This document shows positions 20,468-31,247 of a stretch of DNA of 64,000 nucleotides, in pieces. How positions within the stretch are numbered: position 1 is the first letter of the stretch; each line of letters begins with the position of its first letter. The notes beneath the pieces are model-generated. The model was not told the DNA's origin. It ran no database searches and saw nothing but the letters and a program-made list of their open reading frames with translations. Origin of the DNA: Mycobacterium sp. OTB74 (GTDB taxonomy: Bacteria; Actinomycetota; Actinomycetes; Mycobacteriales; Mycobacteriaceae); assembly GCF_029892685.1 (NCBI RefSeq), contig NZ_JARXVD010000004.1:248001-312000 (forward strand). The letters run 5' to 3'. Both the position numbers and the translations under genes were made by a program.

Positions 20468-21898
20468 TCAGTATTCGATGTACCGGACGACGTACGGTGT
20501 CATGCCACTAGTGCGAACCGGGGAGATGTGCACGTCCGAGCCGGTGTAGGGCGCTTCCAGCATCTTGCCGTCGCCGAGGTACAGCGTGACGTGCTGGCTA
20601 CCACCCGGCCCGTAGAAGATGACGTCTCCGCGGCGAGCCTGCGAGGTGGGGATCTTGCGGCCCATGTTGTATTGGTTGCCCGAGTAGTGCGGCAACTTGA
20701 TGCCGACGCCGGCAAAGGCGTAGAGGATCAGACCCGAGCAGTCGAACCCGGTGGTGCCTGCGCCGTCGTCGATACCGCGGCTGGGGCCTGCCGCGGTGCC
20801 GCCGCCCCAGGAGTACGGCACGCCGATCTGCGTCATGGCGCGCCGGATCACGTATTCGGAGGCCTGCTTGCCATAGACCCTGGGGATGGCCCCATTGGTG
20901 TAACCGTTCTGGGTGACCTGGGCCGGAACCAGGCCGAGGCTCTGCAGGAAGCTGTGGCCCATCTGCTGGGTGACCTGTGCCGAGGTGGCGGTGACGCCGA
21001 GGACCTTATTGATGACAGCCACTGGATCGCCCTGGATGTTGGCACTGGGAATCATGGGCAATGTCGGATCCCAACCGCCGTCGTCCCATTTGCGAGGGCC
21101 GGCAGCAGCGCCGGGCGCGGTGTCCCAGTTCGCGGCATAGGGGCTGGGCTGCGCAGGTGCCGGTTGGGCCGGGGCACCGGGGGCCGACCACTGCTTGCGG
21201 GCGGCCGCCAACTTGACCTCGGCGGCGTTGCGCGCGCTGGTGAGCTGGTTGAGTTGGGTTTGCTGGTCAGCAAAGGTGGCCTTGGCGTCAGTCAGCGCCT
21301 TGACCGCAGTGTCCTGGCTGGCCTGCGCGTCCTTGACGGCCTGGTCAGCCTTCTCCTTGGACAGCCGGGCGGCCGATTCGCGATTGGCCTGCTCGGTGCG
21401 GGCCCGCTGCAGGTCCGTGATGGCTTGCTGTGAGCTGATGGTCAGCGCTTGTCCGGCGGCGGCGGTGTCGATCATCACGCCCGGGTCGCGCGCAGTCACA
21501 TACGCCTGTGCGGGGCCGTTGATATAGGTCGACGCGGCGTATTTGTCGAACCGACCTTGCGCCGCGGCAATGGCAGTGTTGGCGTCTTTGAGGCCGGTCT
21601 GGCTGGTGGTGACGTTCTGCTGGGCGTCGGCGGCGTTGTCGCGGGCGGTCTGCACGTCGTCGATGGCCTTGTTGACCGCTTCCTGTTGGCCTTGGATGGA
21701 GGCGCCGAGGTCCTGCAGCTTCTGGTTTGCGGTGGCGACATCGGCCACCAGGGCGGCGATTTCAGCGCTTCCGGGCTCGGCTGCCGCGATGCCGGGGGCG
21801 GAACTGAATACCGAGGCCGTCATCACACCGAACGCGAGCGATCCGGTGCCGAGGCGACTGCCCAGCCGGACGGCTGAGGCGCGAATGGTGCGTCTCAT
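20468..21898 (-). CDS. ripA: Peptidoglycan endopeptidase RipA
   Basis: An essential septal hydrolase of 476 residues that cleaves D-glutamyl-meso-DAP bonds and partners with RpfB in M. tuberculosis. A signal peptide (about 1-40) is followed by a long Ala/Gln-rich coiled coil (about 45-245) that acts as an inhibitory domain in relatives, a Pro/Ala linker and the NlpC/P60 domain. The triad is Cys387 (GFDCSGL), His436 and Glu448. The ATG lies 10 nt after AGGAGA. Multiple GTCACA-type boxes upstream suggest MtrA control. Confidence 0.96.
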   Translation of the reverse strand: MRRTIRASAVRLGSRLGTGSLAFGVMTASVFSSAPGIAAAEPGSAEIAALVADVATANQKLQDLGASIQGQQEAVNKAIDDVQTARDNAADAQQNVTTSQTGLKDANTAIAAAQGRFDKYAASTYINGPAQAYVTARDPGVMIDTAAAGQALTISSQQAITDLQRARTEQANRESAARLSKEKADQAVKDAQASQDTAVKALTDAKATFADQQTQLNQLTSARNAAEVKLAAARKQWSAPGAPAQPAPAQPSPYAANWDTAPGAAAGPRKWDDGGWDPTLPMIPSANIQGDPVAVINKVLGVTATSAQVTQQMGHSFLQSLGLVPAQVTQNGYTNGAIPRVYGKQASEYVIRRAMTQIGVPYSWGGGTAAGPSRGIDDGAGTTGFDCSGLILYAFAGVGIKLPHYSGNQYNMGRKIPTSQARRGDVIFYGPGGSQHVTLYLGDGKMLEAPYTGSDVHISPVRTSGMTPYVVRYIEY

Positions 21899-21979
21899 TG
21901 GACTCTGGTCTCCTAAGGCTCGAGCGCGCCACCACCCGCTGGCAGGCGGGCGAGTGTGGGCTCATCCGTCGGGGCCGAA

Positions 21980-22099
21980 GTCACAGAAATCGCAGCAATC
22001 ACATCTGCAACATCCGACACCAATTGCACCGTACGTCACAGGTTGCACAAATGAAACGTTAGTAACAAATCACATGTTTGTAATTGGAAGTAGTGTGAC
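21980..22099. promoter_or_regulatory. Cluster of MtrA-like boxes upstream of ripA
   Basis: GTCACA occurs at 21980-21985 and 22035-22040 (followed by GGT and TGCACA, a 9-bp direct-repeat spacing), with GTAACA-AAT-CACATG at 22062-22076 and an inverted GTCACA at 22099-22094. MtrA of mycobacteria binds loose GTCACA/GTAACA direct repeats and is known to control ripA. The site assignment here is inference from pattern and position. Confidence 0.5.
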
Positions 22100-22138
22100 C
22101 AAATAGTGATATTGGTATTTGCTGGGCGCTCGACGCAG

Positions 22139-22795
22139 CTAACCAGCGGCCGGCGGTTCGGCGTCCTTGTCGGCCCCGCCCGCTCCTGCCGCAGCAGCGC
22201 TCGCTGCCGACTTCCTGGCCCGCAGCTGTAGCAAACGGGCACCAACAGCAGCCAGCACCACGCCCACGATCACAACAATGGTGAACGTGGTCCACGGGAA
22301 AATCGGCGTCTCAAGTTGGCTGACGAAATTCTTCGACGACTGCACCGCATTGCCGGTTTTGGCCAGGTCCTGGCCGGCTTCCAGGGTGACCCGGTCGAAC
22401 GTCGGACTGTAGGCACCCGCGAAGAGTGGGCTGAGAGTCAAGACCGTCGCGCCAGGGAATGCATGCCCGACGTCGGCACTGATGTCCCGCAACGGCGTAT
22501 CAATGCCGGGACTGGTGGGCAGCACCACGATCTTCAGATCGATGCCCTTGGCCTTCGCATCAGTCACGACCTGGCGCAGTTCTGTGACCTGCCGGGCCGC
22601 GTCGGCGTTCTGCTGATCTTCCTGCGGAGTGGTCGCCGGCTTGGCGGGTGCTATGCCGGGGGCACTCACGCCGCCGTCGCGCACCTGCGCGATCACCGAC
22701 GCCATACAGACATCGACCGGGGTCTTCACCGGATCCTGCCCGACAGTGGCGCAGACGTCAGGAGGGATGAATGCCGGTACGAAGTGGATCGTCAC
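22139..22795 (-). CDS. Rv1476-like (DUF6676-type) membrane-anchored protein
   Basis: A 218-residue protein from GTG 22795; no clear ribosome binding site is seen. Residues about 15-160 form a soluble domain (KGIDLKIVVLPTSPGIDTPL; GATVLTLSPLFAGAYS). One membrane helix near the C-terminus (TTFTIVVIVGVVLAAVGARL, about 172-191) precedes a short Ala-rich tail, indicating a C-terminal anchor. It is upstream of ripA on the same strand, as in M. tuberculosis, and divergent from acn. The function is unknown; the location suggests a cell-envelope role. Confidence 0.82.
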   Translation of the reverse strand: MTIHFVPAFIPPDVCATVGQDPVKTPVDVCMASVIAQVRDGGVSAPGIAPAKPATTPQEDQQNADAARQVTELRQVVTDAKAKGIDLKIVVLPTSPGIDTPLRDISADVGHAFPGATVLTLSPLFAGAYSPTFDRVTLEAGQDLAKTGNAVQSSKNFVSQLETPIFPWTTFTIVVIVGVVLAAVGARLLQLRARKSAASAAAAGAGGADKDAEPPAAG

Positions 22796-22882
22796 GTTGG
22801 CAAACGGTACTGGAATTTAACCGAACACAGGGACGGCACACGCACAACCCGACGAGACTGAAACCACCCCGCGGGTCCTTCA

Positions 22883-22898
22883 TAGGACAAGCGTACTG
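22883..22898. promoter_or_regulatory. Probable AcnR operator upstream of acn
   Basis: TAGGACAAGCGTACTG matches the corynebacterial AcnR motif CAGNAC-N3-CGTACTG at all fixed positions but the first. It overlaps a plausible -10 for acn (TACTGT, 22894-22899), as expected for a repressor site, 60 nt upstream of the GTG start. The acnR homologue is encoded directly downstream of acn. Confidence 0.65.
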
Positions 22899-22946
22899 TT
22901 AGGGTTGCAACGCGCCGCTGACACAGCCCGTCGCGGCGAGATCTAG

Positions 22947-25769
<2,823 letters not shown>

Positions 25770-25777
25770 CCGGTACC

Positions 25778-26389
25778 GTGCCCCGGGTCACAGGAGATCA
25801 TTTAGCGGCGCGCCGCCGCCAGATTCTCGATGGCGCCCGGCGCTGCTTCGCCGAATACGGGTACGACAAGGCGACCGTGCGGCGGCTCGAACACACCATC
25901 GGGCTGTCGCGCGGCGCCATCTTCCACCACTTCAAGGACAAGGACACCTTGTTCTTCGAGTTAGCGCACGAAGACGCCGAGCGGATGGCCGATGTGGCCG
26001 CCCGCGAGGGCCTGGTTCAGGTGATGCGCGACATGGTTGCCGCACCAGAGCAGTACGACTGGCTGGCCACCAGGCTGGAGATCGCCCGAAAGCTCCGCAA
26101 CGACCCGGTGTTTCACGCGGGTTGGGCGGAGCGATCGGCCGAACTGTCGGCGGCCACAACGGCGCGCCTGCGACAGCAGAAGCAGGCCGGGCGGCTTCGT
26201 GACGATGTGCCGGGCGCGGTGCTCCAGACCTATCTGGATCTGGTGCTCGACGGTCTGGTGGCTAGGCTGGCATCCGGGGATGACCCCGAAAAACTCACTG
26301 CGGTACTCGATTTGGTGGAGGCATCAGTGCGTCAACACGACGCCGAGGGGCAGCGTGCGGACACAGACCAGGAATCATCGCAAAACTGA
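25778..26389 (+). CDS. acnR: TetR-family repressor of aconitase (AcnR-like)
   Basis: A 203-residue TetR protein from GTG 25778. The N-terminal HTH is RRQILDGARRCFAEYGYDKA, then VRRLEHTIGLSRGAIFHHFK, the canonical TetR recognition region. A helical ligand domain follows. It is 8 nt downstream of acn. In Corynebacterium AcnR represses acn and responds to citrate with Mg, and the matching operator is present upstream of acn here. M. tuberculosis has the same pair (Rv1475c-Rv1474c). Confidence 0.88.
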   Translation: MPRVTGDHLAARRRQILDGARRCFAEYGYDKATVRRLEHTIGLSRGAIFHHFKDKDTLFFELAHEDAERMADVAAREGLVQVMRDMVAAPEQYDWLATRLEIARKLRNDPVFHAGWAERSAELSAATTARLRQQKQAGRLRDDVPGAVLQTYLDLVLDGLVARLASGDDPEKLTAVLDLVEASVRQHDAEGQRADTDQESSQN

Positions 26390-26446
26390 TACCGCCGGTC
26401 CGAACTACTGCGACGATTAGACACGGATGGAACGGAGGCTGGGACC

Positions 26447-26752
26447 ATGATGAAGCTGTACCAGCGCATGACGGTCGTCCTGGTGGCGGGCGCCGGAGTG
26501 CTTACCCTGCTGATGACTGATGCACCGCACACGGCGTACTCCGCCGATGTGTGCGGCGGCATCGGCGGCCGGTGGGTCTCGATCAACGCTTGCGGCAACC
26601 CGGTCGAACGATGGGCGCCGCCGCCCGCCTACTACGCCCCGATGCCCGAGGACTTCGACGCTGCCCCGCCACCACCGCCTCCGCCACCACCGCCGAACAT
26701 CGGCGTGTGTGGCGGCATCGGGCGCCGTATCCACGTCAGCGGCTGTGTCTGA
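26447..26752 (+). CDS. Small secreted proline-rich, cysteine-containing protein
   Basis: A 101-residue protein preceded by GGAGG. A signal peptide (MTVVLVAGAGVLTLLM) is followed by a mature part of about 68 residues. The mature part has two copies of a short module, DVCGGIGGRWVSINACG and GVCGGIGRRIHVSGC, separated by an aromatic stretch and a run of ten prolines. Each module has two cysteines, so two disulfide-closed loops are plausible after export. I do not recognise the family; similar tiny secreted proteins are common in mycobacteria. It lies in its own transcription unit after acnR. Confidence 0.7.
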   Translation: MMKLYQRMTVVLVAGAGVLTLLMTDAPHTAYSADVCGGIGGRWVSINACGNPVERWAPPPAYYAPMPEDFDAAPPPPPPPPPPNIGVCGGIGRRIHVSGCV

Positions 26753-26784
26753 CGTCTAACCGCTTGGCGGACACACGAATTCAG

Positions 26785-26976
26785 CTAGTGGCGGGTCCTG
26801 TGATTGGGCCCGCCCCGGCTGCGCATGATCGCACCGGCCTGCAGCAGCATGCTGTGGACCGAACCGTACGATTTGCCGCTGGTAGCCACCAGGGACCGGA
26901 TACTGGCGCCGCCCTCGTAGGCGGTGCGTAGTTCGGTCATCAACTGGGTGCGAGAAACTTTCGATTCCTTCATCAC
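26785..26976 (-). CDS. Small HTH protein (Rv1473A type)
   Basis: A 63-residue basic protein that is almost entirely a helix-turn-helix: LRTAYEGGASIRSLVATSG, then KSYGSVHSMLLQAG. A homologue of the same length lies beside the ABC-F gene in M. tuberculosis. Here it is downstream of the ABC-F gene on the same strand, beyond a hairpin at 27039. It is probably a DNA-binding regulator; its targets are unknown. Confidence 0.75.
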   Translation of the reverse strand: MMKESKVSRTQLMTELRTAYEGGASIRSLVATSGKSYGSVHSMLLQAGAIMRSRGGPNHRTRH

Positions 26977-27038
26977 CGGCTCCCCTGAGTCTGACCCGGC
27001 CGTGCGCCGGACTGACTAATTCAGCGTAGAAACCAGGC

Positions 27039-27055
27039 TCGCCCGGTGCGGGCGA
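27039..27055 (-). terminator. Hairpin after the ABC-F gene
   Basis: TCGCCCG-GTG-CGGGCGA, a perfect 7-bp stem with a 3-nt loop, lies 14 nt past the ABC-F stop codon. On the minus strand it is followed by GCCTGGTTTCT, weakly U-rich. Confidence 0.5.
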
Positions 27056-27069
27056 ATCGAAGAAACGCG

Positions 27070-28695
27070 TCAGGCCAATTCGATCAGATCGCGGTAGGTG
27101 TCGGACCAGAAGTCCTCGGTGGCATCCGGCAGCAGCAGCACTCGCTGCGGGTTGAGCGCCTCGGCCGCACCCGGATCGTGGGTCACCAGGACCACCGCGC
27201 CGGCGTAGCTGCGCAACGCATCGAGCACCTGCTCACGCGATGCCGGATCGAGGTTGTTGGTCGGCTCGTCGAGCAGCAGCACATTGGCCGTCGAGGCGAC
27301 CAGGCCGGCCAGCGCCAACCGGGTCTTCTCACCGCCGGACAGGGTGCCGGCCGGCTGATCCAACTGCGGGCCGGTAAACATGAAGGCGCCCAACAACCCT
27401 CGAAGGTCCTGCTCACCGGTGTCCGGTGCGGCATAACGGATGTTCTCCCACACCGTGGCCTGATCATCGAGCGTGTCATGCTCCTGCGCAAAGTAGCCGA
27501 TCTTGAGTCCGTGGCCGGGTTCCAGGCCGCCGGCGTCGGGGGTCTCGACTCCGGCGATCAGCCGGAGCAGCGTGGTCTTGCCCGCACCGTTCAAGCCCAG
27601 CACCACAACTCGCGAACCCCGGTCGATGGCAAGGTCCACACCGGTGAAAACTTCAAGGGAGCCATAAGTTTTGGTCAGCCCCTTGACCACCAGCGGAGTC
27701 TTGCCGCAGGGCGCAGGCGTCGGAAACTTGATCCGGGCCACTTTGTCGGCGACCCGTTCGGCATCGAGCTCGGCGATCATCCGCTCGGCGCGACGCAGCA
27801 TATTCTGGGCCGCAACGGCTTTGGTGGCCTTGGCACCCATCTTGGCGGCCTGCGCCCGGAGCGCACCGGCCTTCTTCTCGGCGTTGAGGCGTTCGCGGCG
27901 ACGGCGCTGTTCGTCGGTCGCGCGGGCGTCCAGGTACTTCTTCCAGCCCATGTTGTAGACGTCGGCCTCGCCGCGGACCGCATCGAGGAACCAGACCCGG
28001 TTTACCACGTCGGCCAGCAGATCCACGTCGTGACTGATGACCACCAGTCCGCCGGTGTGGTTTTGCAGGAAGGTGCGCAACCAGCCGATGGAGTCGGCAT
28101 CGAGGTGGTTGGTGGGCTCGTCCAGCAACAGGGTGGTGTTGGCGCCCGACCCCTCGCTGGCGGCGAACAGGATGCGGGCCAACTCGATCCGGCGCCGCTG
28201 CCCGCCGGACAGGGTGCGCAGCGGCTGGGTCAGAACTCGCTCGGGCAAGCCCAGGCTGGCGCAAATCCGGCCGGCGTCACTCTCGGCGGCATACCCACCC
28301 AGGGCCGAAAATCGTTCCTCCAGTTGGCCGTATCTGCGGACCGCCTTGTCCCGGGCCGCGTCATCGGCGACCTCTGCCATGAGTACCTGCTGCTTCTCCA
28401 GATCAGCCAGCAGGGTGTCCAGCCCCCGAGCCGACAGCACCCGGTCGCGGGCCAGTACATCCAGGTCACCTTCTTTGGGATCCTGTGGCAGATAACCGAT
28501 TTCGCCGATCCTGTCGACCGACCCGGCGTACGGTTGACCCTCGCCGGCCAGGATGCGCAACGTGGTGGTCTTGCCGGCACCGTTACGACCCACCAGACCG
28601 ATCCGGTCACCGGGTTGGATTCGCAGGGCCGGACCCTCGAAGGCGAGCAGCGTGCGCGCTCCGGCGCGGACCTCCAGGTCCGTTGCGGTGATCAC
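27070..28695 (-). CDS. ABC-F family ATPase (Rv1473-like)
   Basis: A soluble duplicated ATP-binding cassette protein of 541 residues without membrane segments. Both Walker A motifs are intact, GRNGAGKT and GLNGAGKT. Both cassettes have LSGG signatures (TLSGGQRRRIELARI and TLSGGEKTRLALAGL) and Walker B LLLDEPTNHLD and LLLDEPTNNLD. A basic linker (RRRRERLNAEKKAGALRAQA) joins them. ABC-F proteins act on the ribosomal E site, in translation or in antibiotic resistance by target protection. Which applies here cannot be told from sequence. Confidence 0.92.
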   Translation of the reverse strand: MITATDLEVRAGARTLLAFEGPALRIQPGDRIGLVGRNGAGKTTTLRILAGEGQPYAGSVDRIGEIGYLPQDPKEGDLDVLARDRVLSARGLDTLLADLEKQQVLMAEVADDAARDKAVRRYGQLEERFSALGGYAAESDAGRICASLGLPERVLTQPLRTLSGGQRRRIELARILFAASEGSGANTTLLLDEPTNHLDADSIGWLRTFLQNHTGGLVVISHDVDLLADVVNRVWFLDAVRGEADVYNMGWKKYLDARATDEQRRRRERLNAEKKAGALRAQAAKMGAKATKAVAAQNMLRRAERMIAELDAERVADKVARIKFPTPAPCGKTPLVVKGLTKTYGSLEVFTGVDLAIDRGSRVVVLGLNGAGKTTLLRLIAGVETPDAGGLEPGHGLKIGYFAQEHDTLDDQATVWENIRYAAPDTGEQDLRGLLGAFMFTGPQLDQPAGTLSGGEKTRLALAGLVASTANVLLLDEPTNNLDPASREQVLDALRSYAGAVVLVTHDPGAAEALNPQRVLLLPDATEDFWSDTYRDLIELA

Positions 28696-28765
28696 GCGGC
28701 TGCCTCCTTGGTCGCCTTAGCTGGGTAATTGGGTGGTTGTCGTATTCGGTTTTCGTCGGTGAAGA

Positions 28766-29587
28766 CTACTTCTCGTCAGAGAAGACGGGCGACCGCTTTT
28801 CCGCGCGCGCAGCAACCGCCTCTTCAAAATTGGCGGTGAGCAGACGAATGTACAGCTGGCCCAGGCCTTCGGCCTGCATGTGGCTTTCCAGGCTACCTGC
28901 GTCCAGTCCACTCCATAGCGTCCGCTTGGTCAATTCGATGCCCGGGCGGGAGAACGACCCGATGCGCTCCGCCATGTCGTAACAAGTCTCCAGCAACTGG
29001 TCGTCCGGCACGGTCCGGGACACCAGCCCGATGCGCTCAGCCTCTGCGGAGTCGATATCCCGTCCGGTGAGCATGGCCTCGAAGGCGCGAGACGTGCCGA
29101 TCGCCCGGGGCAGCAGGTAGGACAGGCCCAGCTCGCTGGCGGTCAAGCCGTTGTTGATACCGGCGGCGCGGAAGTAGGCGCCGTCCGCGGCGACCCGGAT
29201 GTCGCAGGCCAGCGCGAGGCACAGGCCGCCGCCGATAGCTGCGCCGTTGACCGCGGCAATGACCGGTTGGTGCAGCTTGCGCAGCGCCAAAATGACGTCG
29301 TCGAGCACCTCCATGGAACGCAGCGCAAAGGTCGGCCGGGTCAGGCCCTGCACGTGCGGGACCGAACCGGCCGACTTGTGATCGGCACCCGAAGAAAAGC
29401 CGCGCCCAGCGCCGGTGAGGACCACCGCGCGCACGTCGTTCTCATGGGTGATCTCGTCGAGCGCCTTCTTCAACGGGACCATGACGTCGAACGCCATCGA
29501 GTTCATGCGCTCCGGGCGGTTCAACGTGACCAACGCCACGCCAGGCCGGGGACGATCGACGAGTACTAGTGGGGTCTGTTCGCTCAC
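28766..29587 (-). CDS. echA12: Enoyl-CoA hydratase/isomerase (EchA12-like)
   Basis: A crotonase-fold protein of 273 residues from GTG 29587 (GTG 29596 is also possible; neither has a clear ribosome binding site). The oxyanion-hole segments are GRGFSSGADHKSAG and AAVNGAAIGGGLCLALACD. The glutamate expected around the hydratase active site appears in the LTASELGLSYLLPRAIG region. It is likely to act in lipid beta-oxidation or a side pathway. It is downstream of trxB1 on the same strand, the M. tuberculosis order. Confidence 0.9.
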   Translation of the reverse strand: MSEQTPLVLVDRPRPGVALVTLNRPERMNSMAFDVMVPLKKALDEITHENDVRAVVLTGAGRGFSSGADHKSAGSVPHVQGLTRPTFALRSMEVLDDVILALRKLHQPVIAAVNGAAIGGGLCLALACDIRVAADGAYFRAAGINNGLTASELGLSYLLPRAIGTSRAFEAMLTGRDIDSAEAERIGLVSRTVPDDQLLETCYDMAERIGSFSRPGIELTKRTLWSGLDAGSLESHMQAEGLGQLYIRLLTANFEEAVAARAEKRSPVFSDEK

Positions 29588-29640
29588 GCACTGCACGCTA
29601 GCGGGTGCGGGTTGCCCCGCCCGCTGCCATGCCGACCAGG

Positions 29641-30018
29641 TCAGACTTCGGTGGCCCCGGCCTGCTCTGCGGCTGCAGCCGCCAACGCGGCTTCCACGTC
29701 AAGGTCCTTGAGCTGTTTGATCACTTCGTCGAGCTGGTTGGCGGCCAGCATCCCGGAGTGCCGGAACACCAATTCCTTGTTCTTGAACGCCATCAGCGTC
29801 GGAATGGCTTGGATTTGGGCGGCTGCGGCCAGGCCCTGCTCGGCTTCGGTGTCCACCTTGGCGTGTACGACGTCAGGGTGCTTCTCGGACGACGCGGCGA
29901 ACGTCGGGGCGAAAGCCCGGCACGGTCCGCACCACGAAGCCCAGAAATCCACCAGCACGATCTCGTTGTCAGTGATGATGCCGTCGAACTCGGCGGCGGT
30001 AATGTCCTTTGTGCTCAC
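29641..30018 (-). CDS. trxB1: Thioredoxin
   Basis: A 125-residue thioredoxin with the active site WASWCGPC (Cys30 and Cys33), the cis-proline segment QAIPTLMAF and an Ala-rich C-terminal tail. It matches the M. tuberculosis Rv1471 product by sequence pattern and neighbours. It reduces cytosolic disulfides with electrons from thioredoxin reductase. Confidence 0.95.
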   Translation of the reverse strand: MSTKDITAAEFDGIITDNEIVLVDFWASWCGPCRAFAPTFAASSEKHPDVVHAKVDTEAEQGLAAAAQIQAIPTLMAFKNKELVFRHSGMLAANQLDEVIKQLKDLDVEAALAAAAAEQAGATEV

Positions 30019-30063
30019 GCTTCTCCCAACGTAGCTGTGTACCAGCTTGTTCCCAGCATGTGG

Positions 30064-31161
30064 TCAGTGCAACCGCGACAGCGCGCTGGCCGCGTCGTAA
30101 CCATTGAACTCGTCCAGGGCACCAACGCGCAGCCGGTTCACCCAACCCGGATCAGCCAGGAGCGCCCGGCCCACAGCAATCATGTCAAACTCGCCGGCCT
30201 CGAACTGCTCCACCAATTGGTCCACCGGACCCGGCTCGATAACCTGCCCGGGCGTTTCGGACCGGAAGGCGGTCTGCAGCCCGACAGAGCCGACCGAGAT
30301 CACCATCGCGCCGGTGACCTTCTTGGTCCAGCCGGCCAGCGAGAGGGTCGGGTCAGCGTCGGCGAAACCGGGCAGGTAGTGCCGCCGGGTCGACGGGTGC
30401 AGGACATCGACACCGGCGTCGACCAGCGGAGCCAGCAGTTCCTGTAGTTCGACCGGATCCTCGGCGATGGACGCCGAGTAGTCCGAACCCTTCCACTGTG
30501 AGAAGCGGTAGATGATCGGGAAGTCCGGCCCGACCGCCGCCCGCACCGCCGCGACCACCTCCGCCGGGAACCGGGACCGATTCGCCAACCCGTACTCATC
30601 GGTGCGCAAATTGGTTCTGGCCCAAAAGAATTGATCGAGCAGGTAGCCGTGGGCACCGTGGATTTCGACGGCGTCGAAACCGACGGCCTTGGCGTTGTGG
30701 GCGGCTTCGGCGTACAACTCGGCGACTGCGGGCAGCTCATCGGCGGACAATGCCCGCCCGGTGACCACCCCGGCACCGTTGACACCTGACGGACTGACCT
30801 GTGCGATGCCGTCATCACCGCCCTCGCGTTCAGCGCCCTGATGCCACAACTGGGCCGCGATGACCGACCCGTGCCGGTGCACCGCGGAGACCACGCGCCG
30901 CCAGCCGTCGAGAGCTTCGGCGCCGACCAACGTCGGAATCTCCACCGGCCATCCCGCGGCCGGGTCGCCCAGTCGGATGCCCTCGGTGATGATCAGGCCT
31001 ACACCCCCGGCAGCGCGGCGCGCGTAGTAATCCGCCACCTCGGTACCAGGAACGCCACCCGGCGAAGCTCTGCGGGTCATGGGCGCCATGGCGAACCGAT
31101 TGGGCACGGTCATGCTCTTCACGGTCAGTGGCGCGAACAATGCGGTGGCGTCGACAGTCAT
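30064..31161 (-). CDS. Old-yellow-enzyme family NADH:flavin oxidoreductase
   Basis: A 365-residue FMN-dependent TIM-barrel oxidoreductase from ATG 31161. Family features are FAMAPMTRRASPGGVPG at the start, the QLWHQGA segment, the substrate-binding pair in EIHGAHGYLLDQFFW and the phosphate-binding ISVGSVG near the C-terminus, with AVGRALLADPGWVNRL at the end. It likely reduces activated double bonds; the substrate is unknown. It lies between trxB1 and a LuxR-type regulator, all on the minus strand. Confidence 0.9.
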   Translation of the reverse strand: MTVDATALFAPLTVKSMTVPNRFAMAPMTRRASPGGVPGTEVADYYARRAAGGVGLIITEGIRLGDPAAGWPVEIPTLVGAEALDGWRRVVSAVHRHGSVIAAQLWHQGAEREGGDDGIAQVSPSGVNGAGVVTGRALSADELPAVAELYAEAAHNAKAVGFDAVEIHGAHGYLLDQFFWARTNLRTDEYGLANRSRFPAEVVAAVRAAVGPDFPIIYRFSQWKGSDYSASIAEDPVELQELLAPLVDAGVDVLHPSTRRHYLPGFADADPTLSLAGWTKKVTGAMVISVGSVGLQTAFRSETPGQVIEPGPVDQLVEQFEAGEFDMIAVGRALLADPGWVNRLRVGALDEFNGYDAASALSRLH

Positions 31162-31223
31162 GTGCCTATGCAACACGACCCCGCCATGACGAATTCCGGC
31201 ACACCGACCATATCGCGTGTTTC

Positions 31224-31243
31224 CAGCGCCGCGTCTGGCGCTG
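31224..31243 (-). terminator. Hairpin after the LuxR-type regulator
   Basis: CAGCGCC-GCGTCT-GGCGCTG, a perfect 7-bp stem, begins 4 nt past the regulator stop codon and lies before the oxidoreductase start. Confidence 0.45.
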
Positions 31244-31247
31244 AGCG

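Noticed and set aside
21899..22138. A c-di-AMP (ydaO) riboswitch upstream of ripA
   Set aside because: NlpC/P60 and Rpf genes in some actinobacteria have one, so I looked, but none of the conserved ydaO blocks could be read here.
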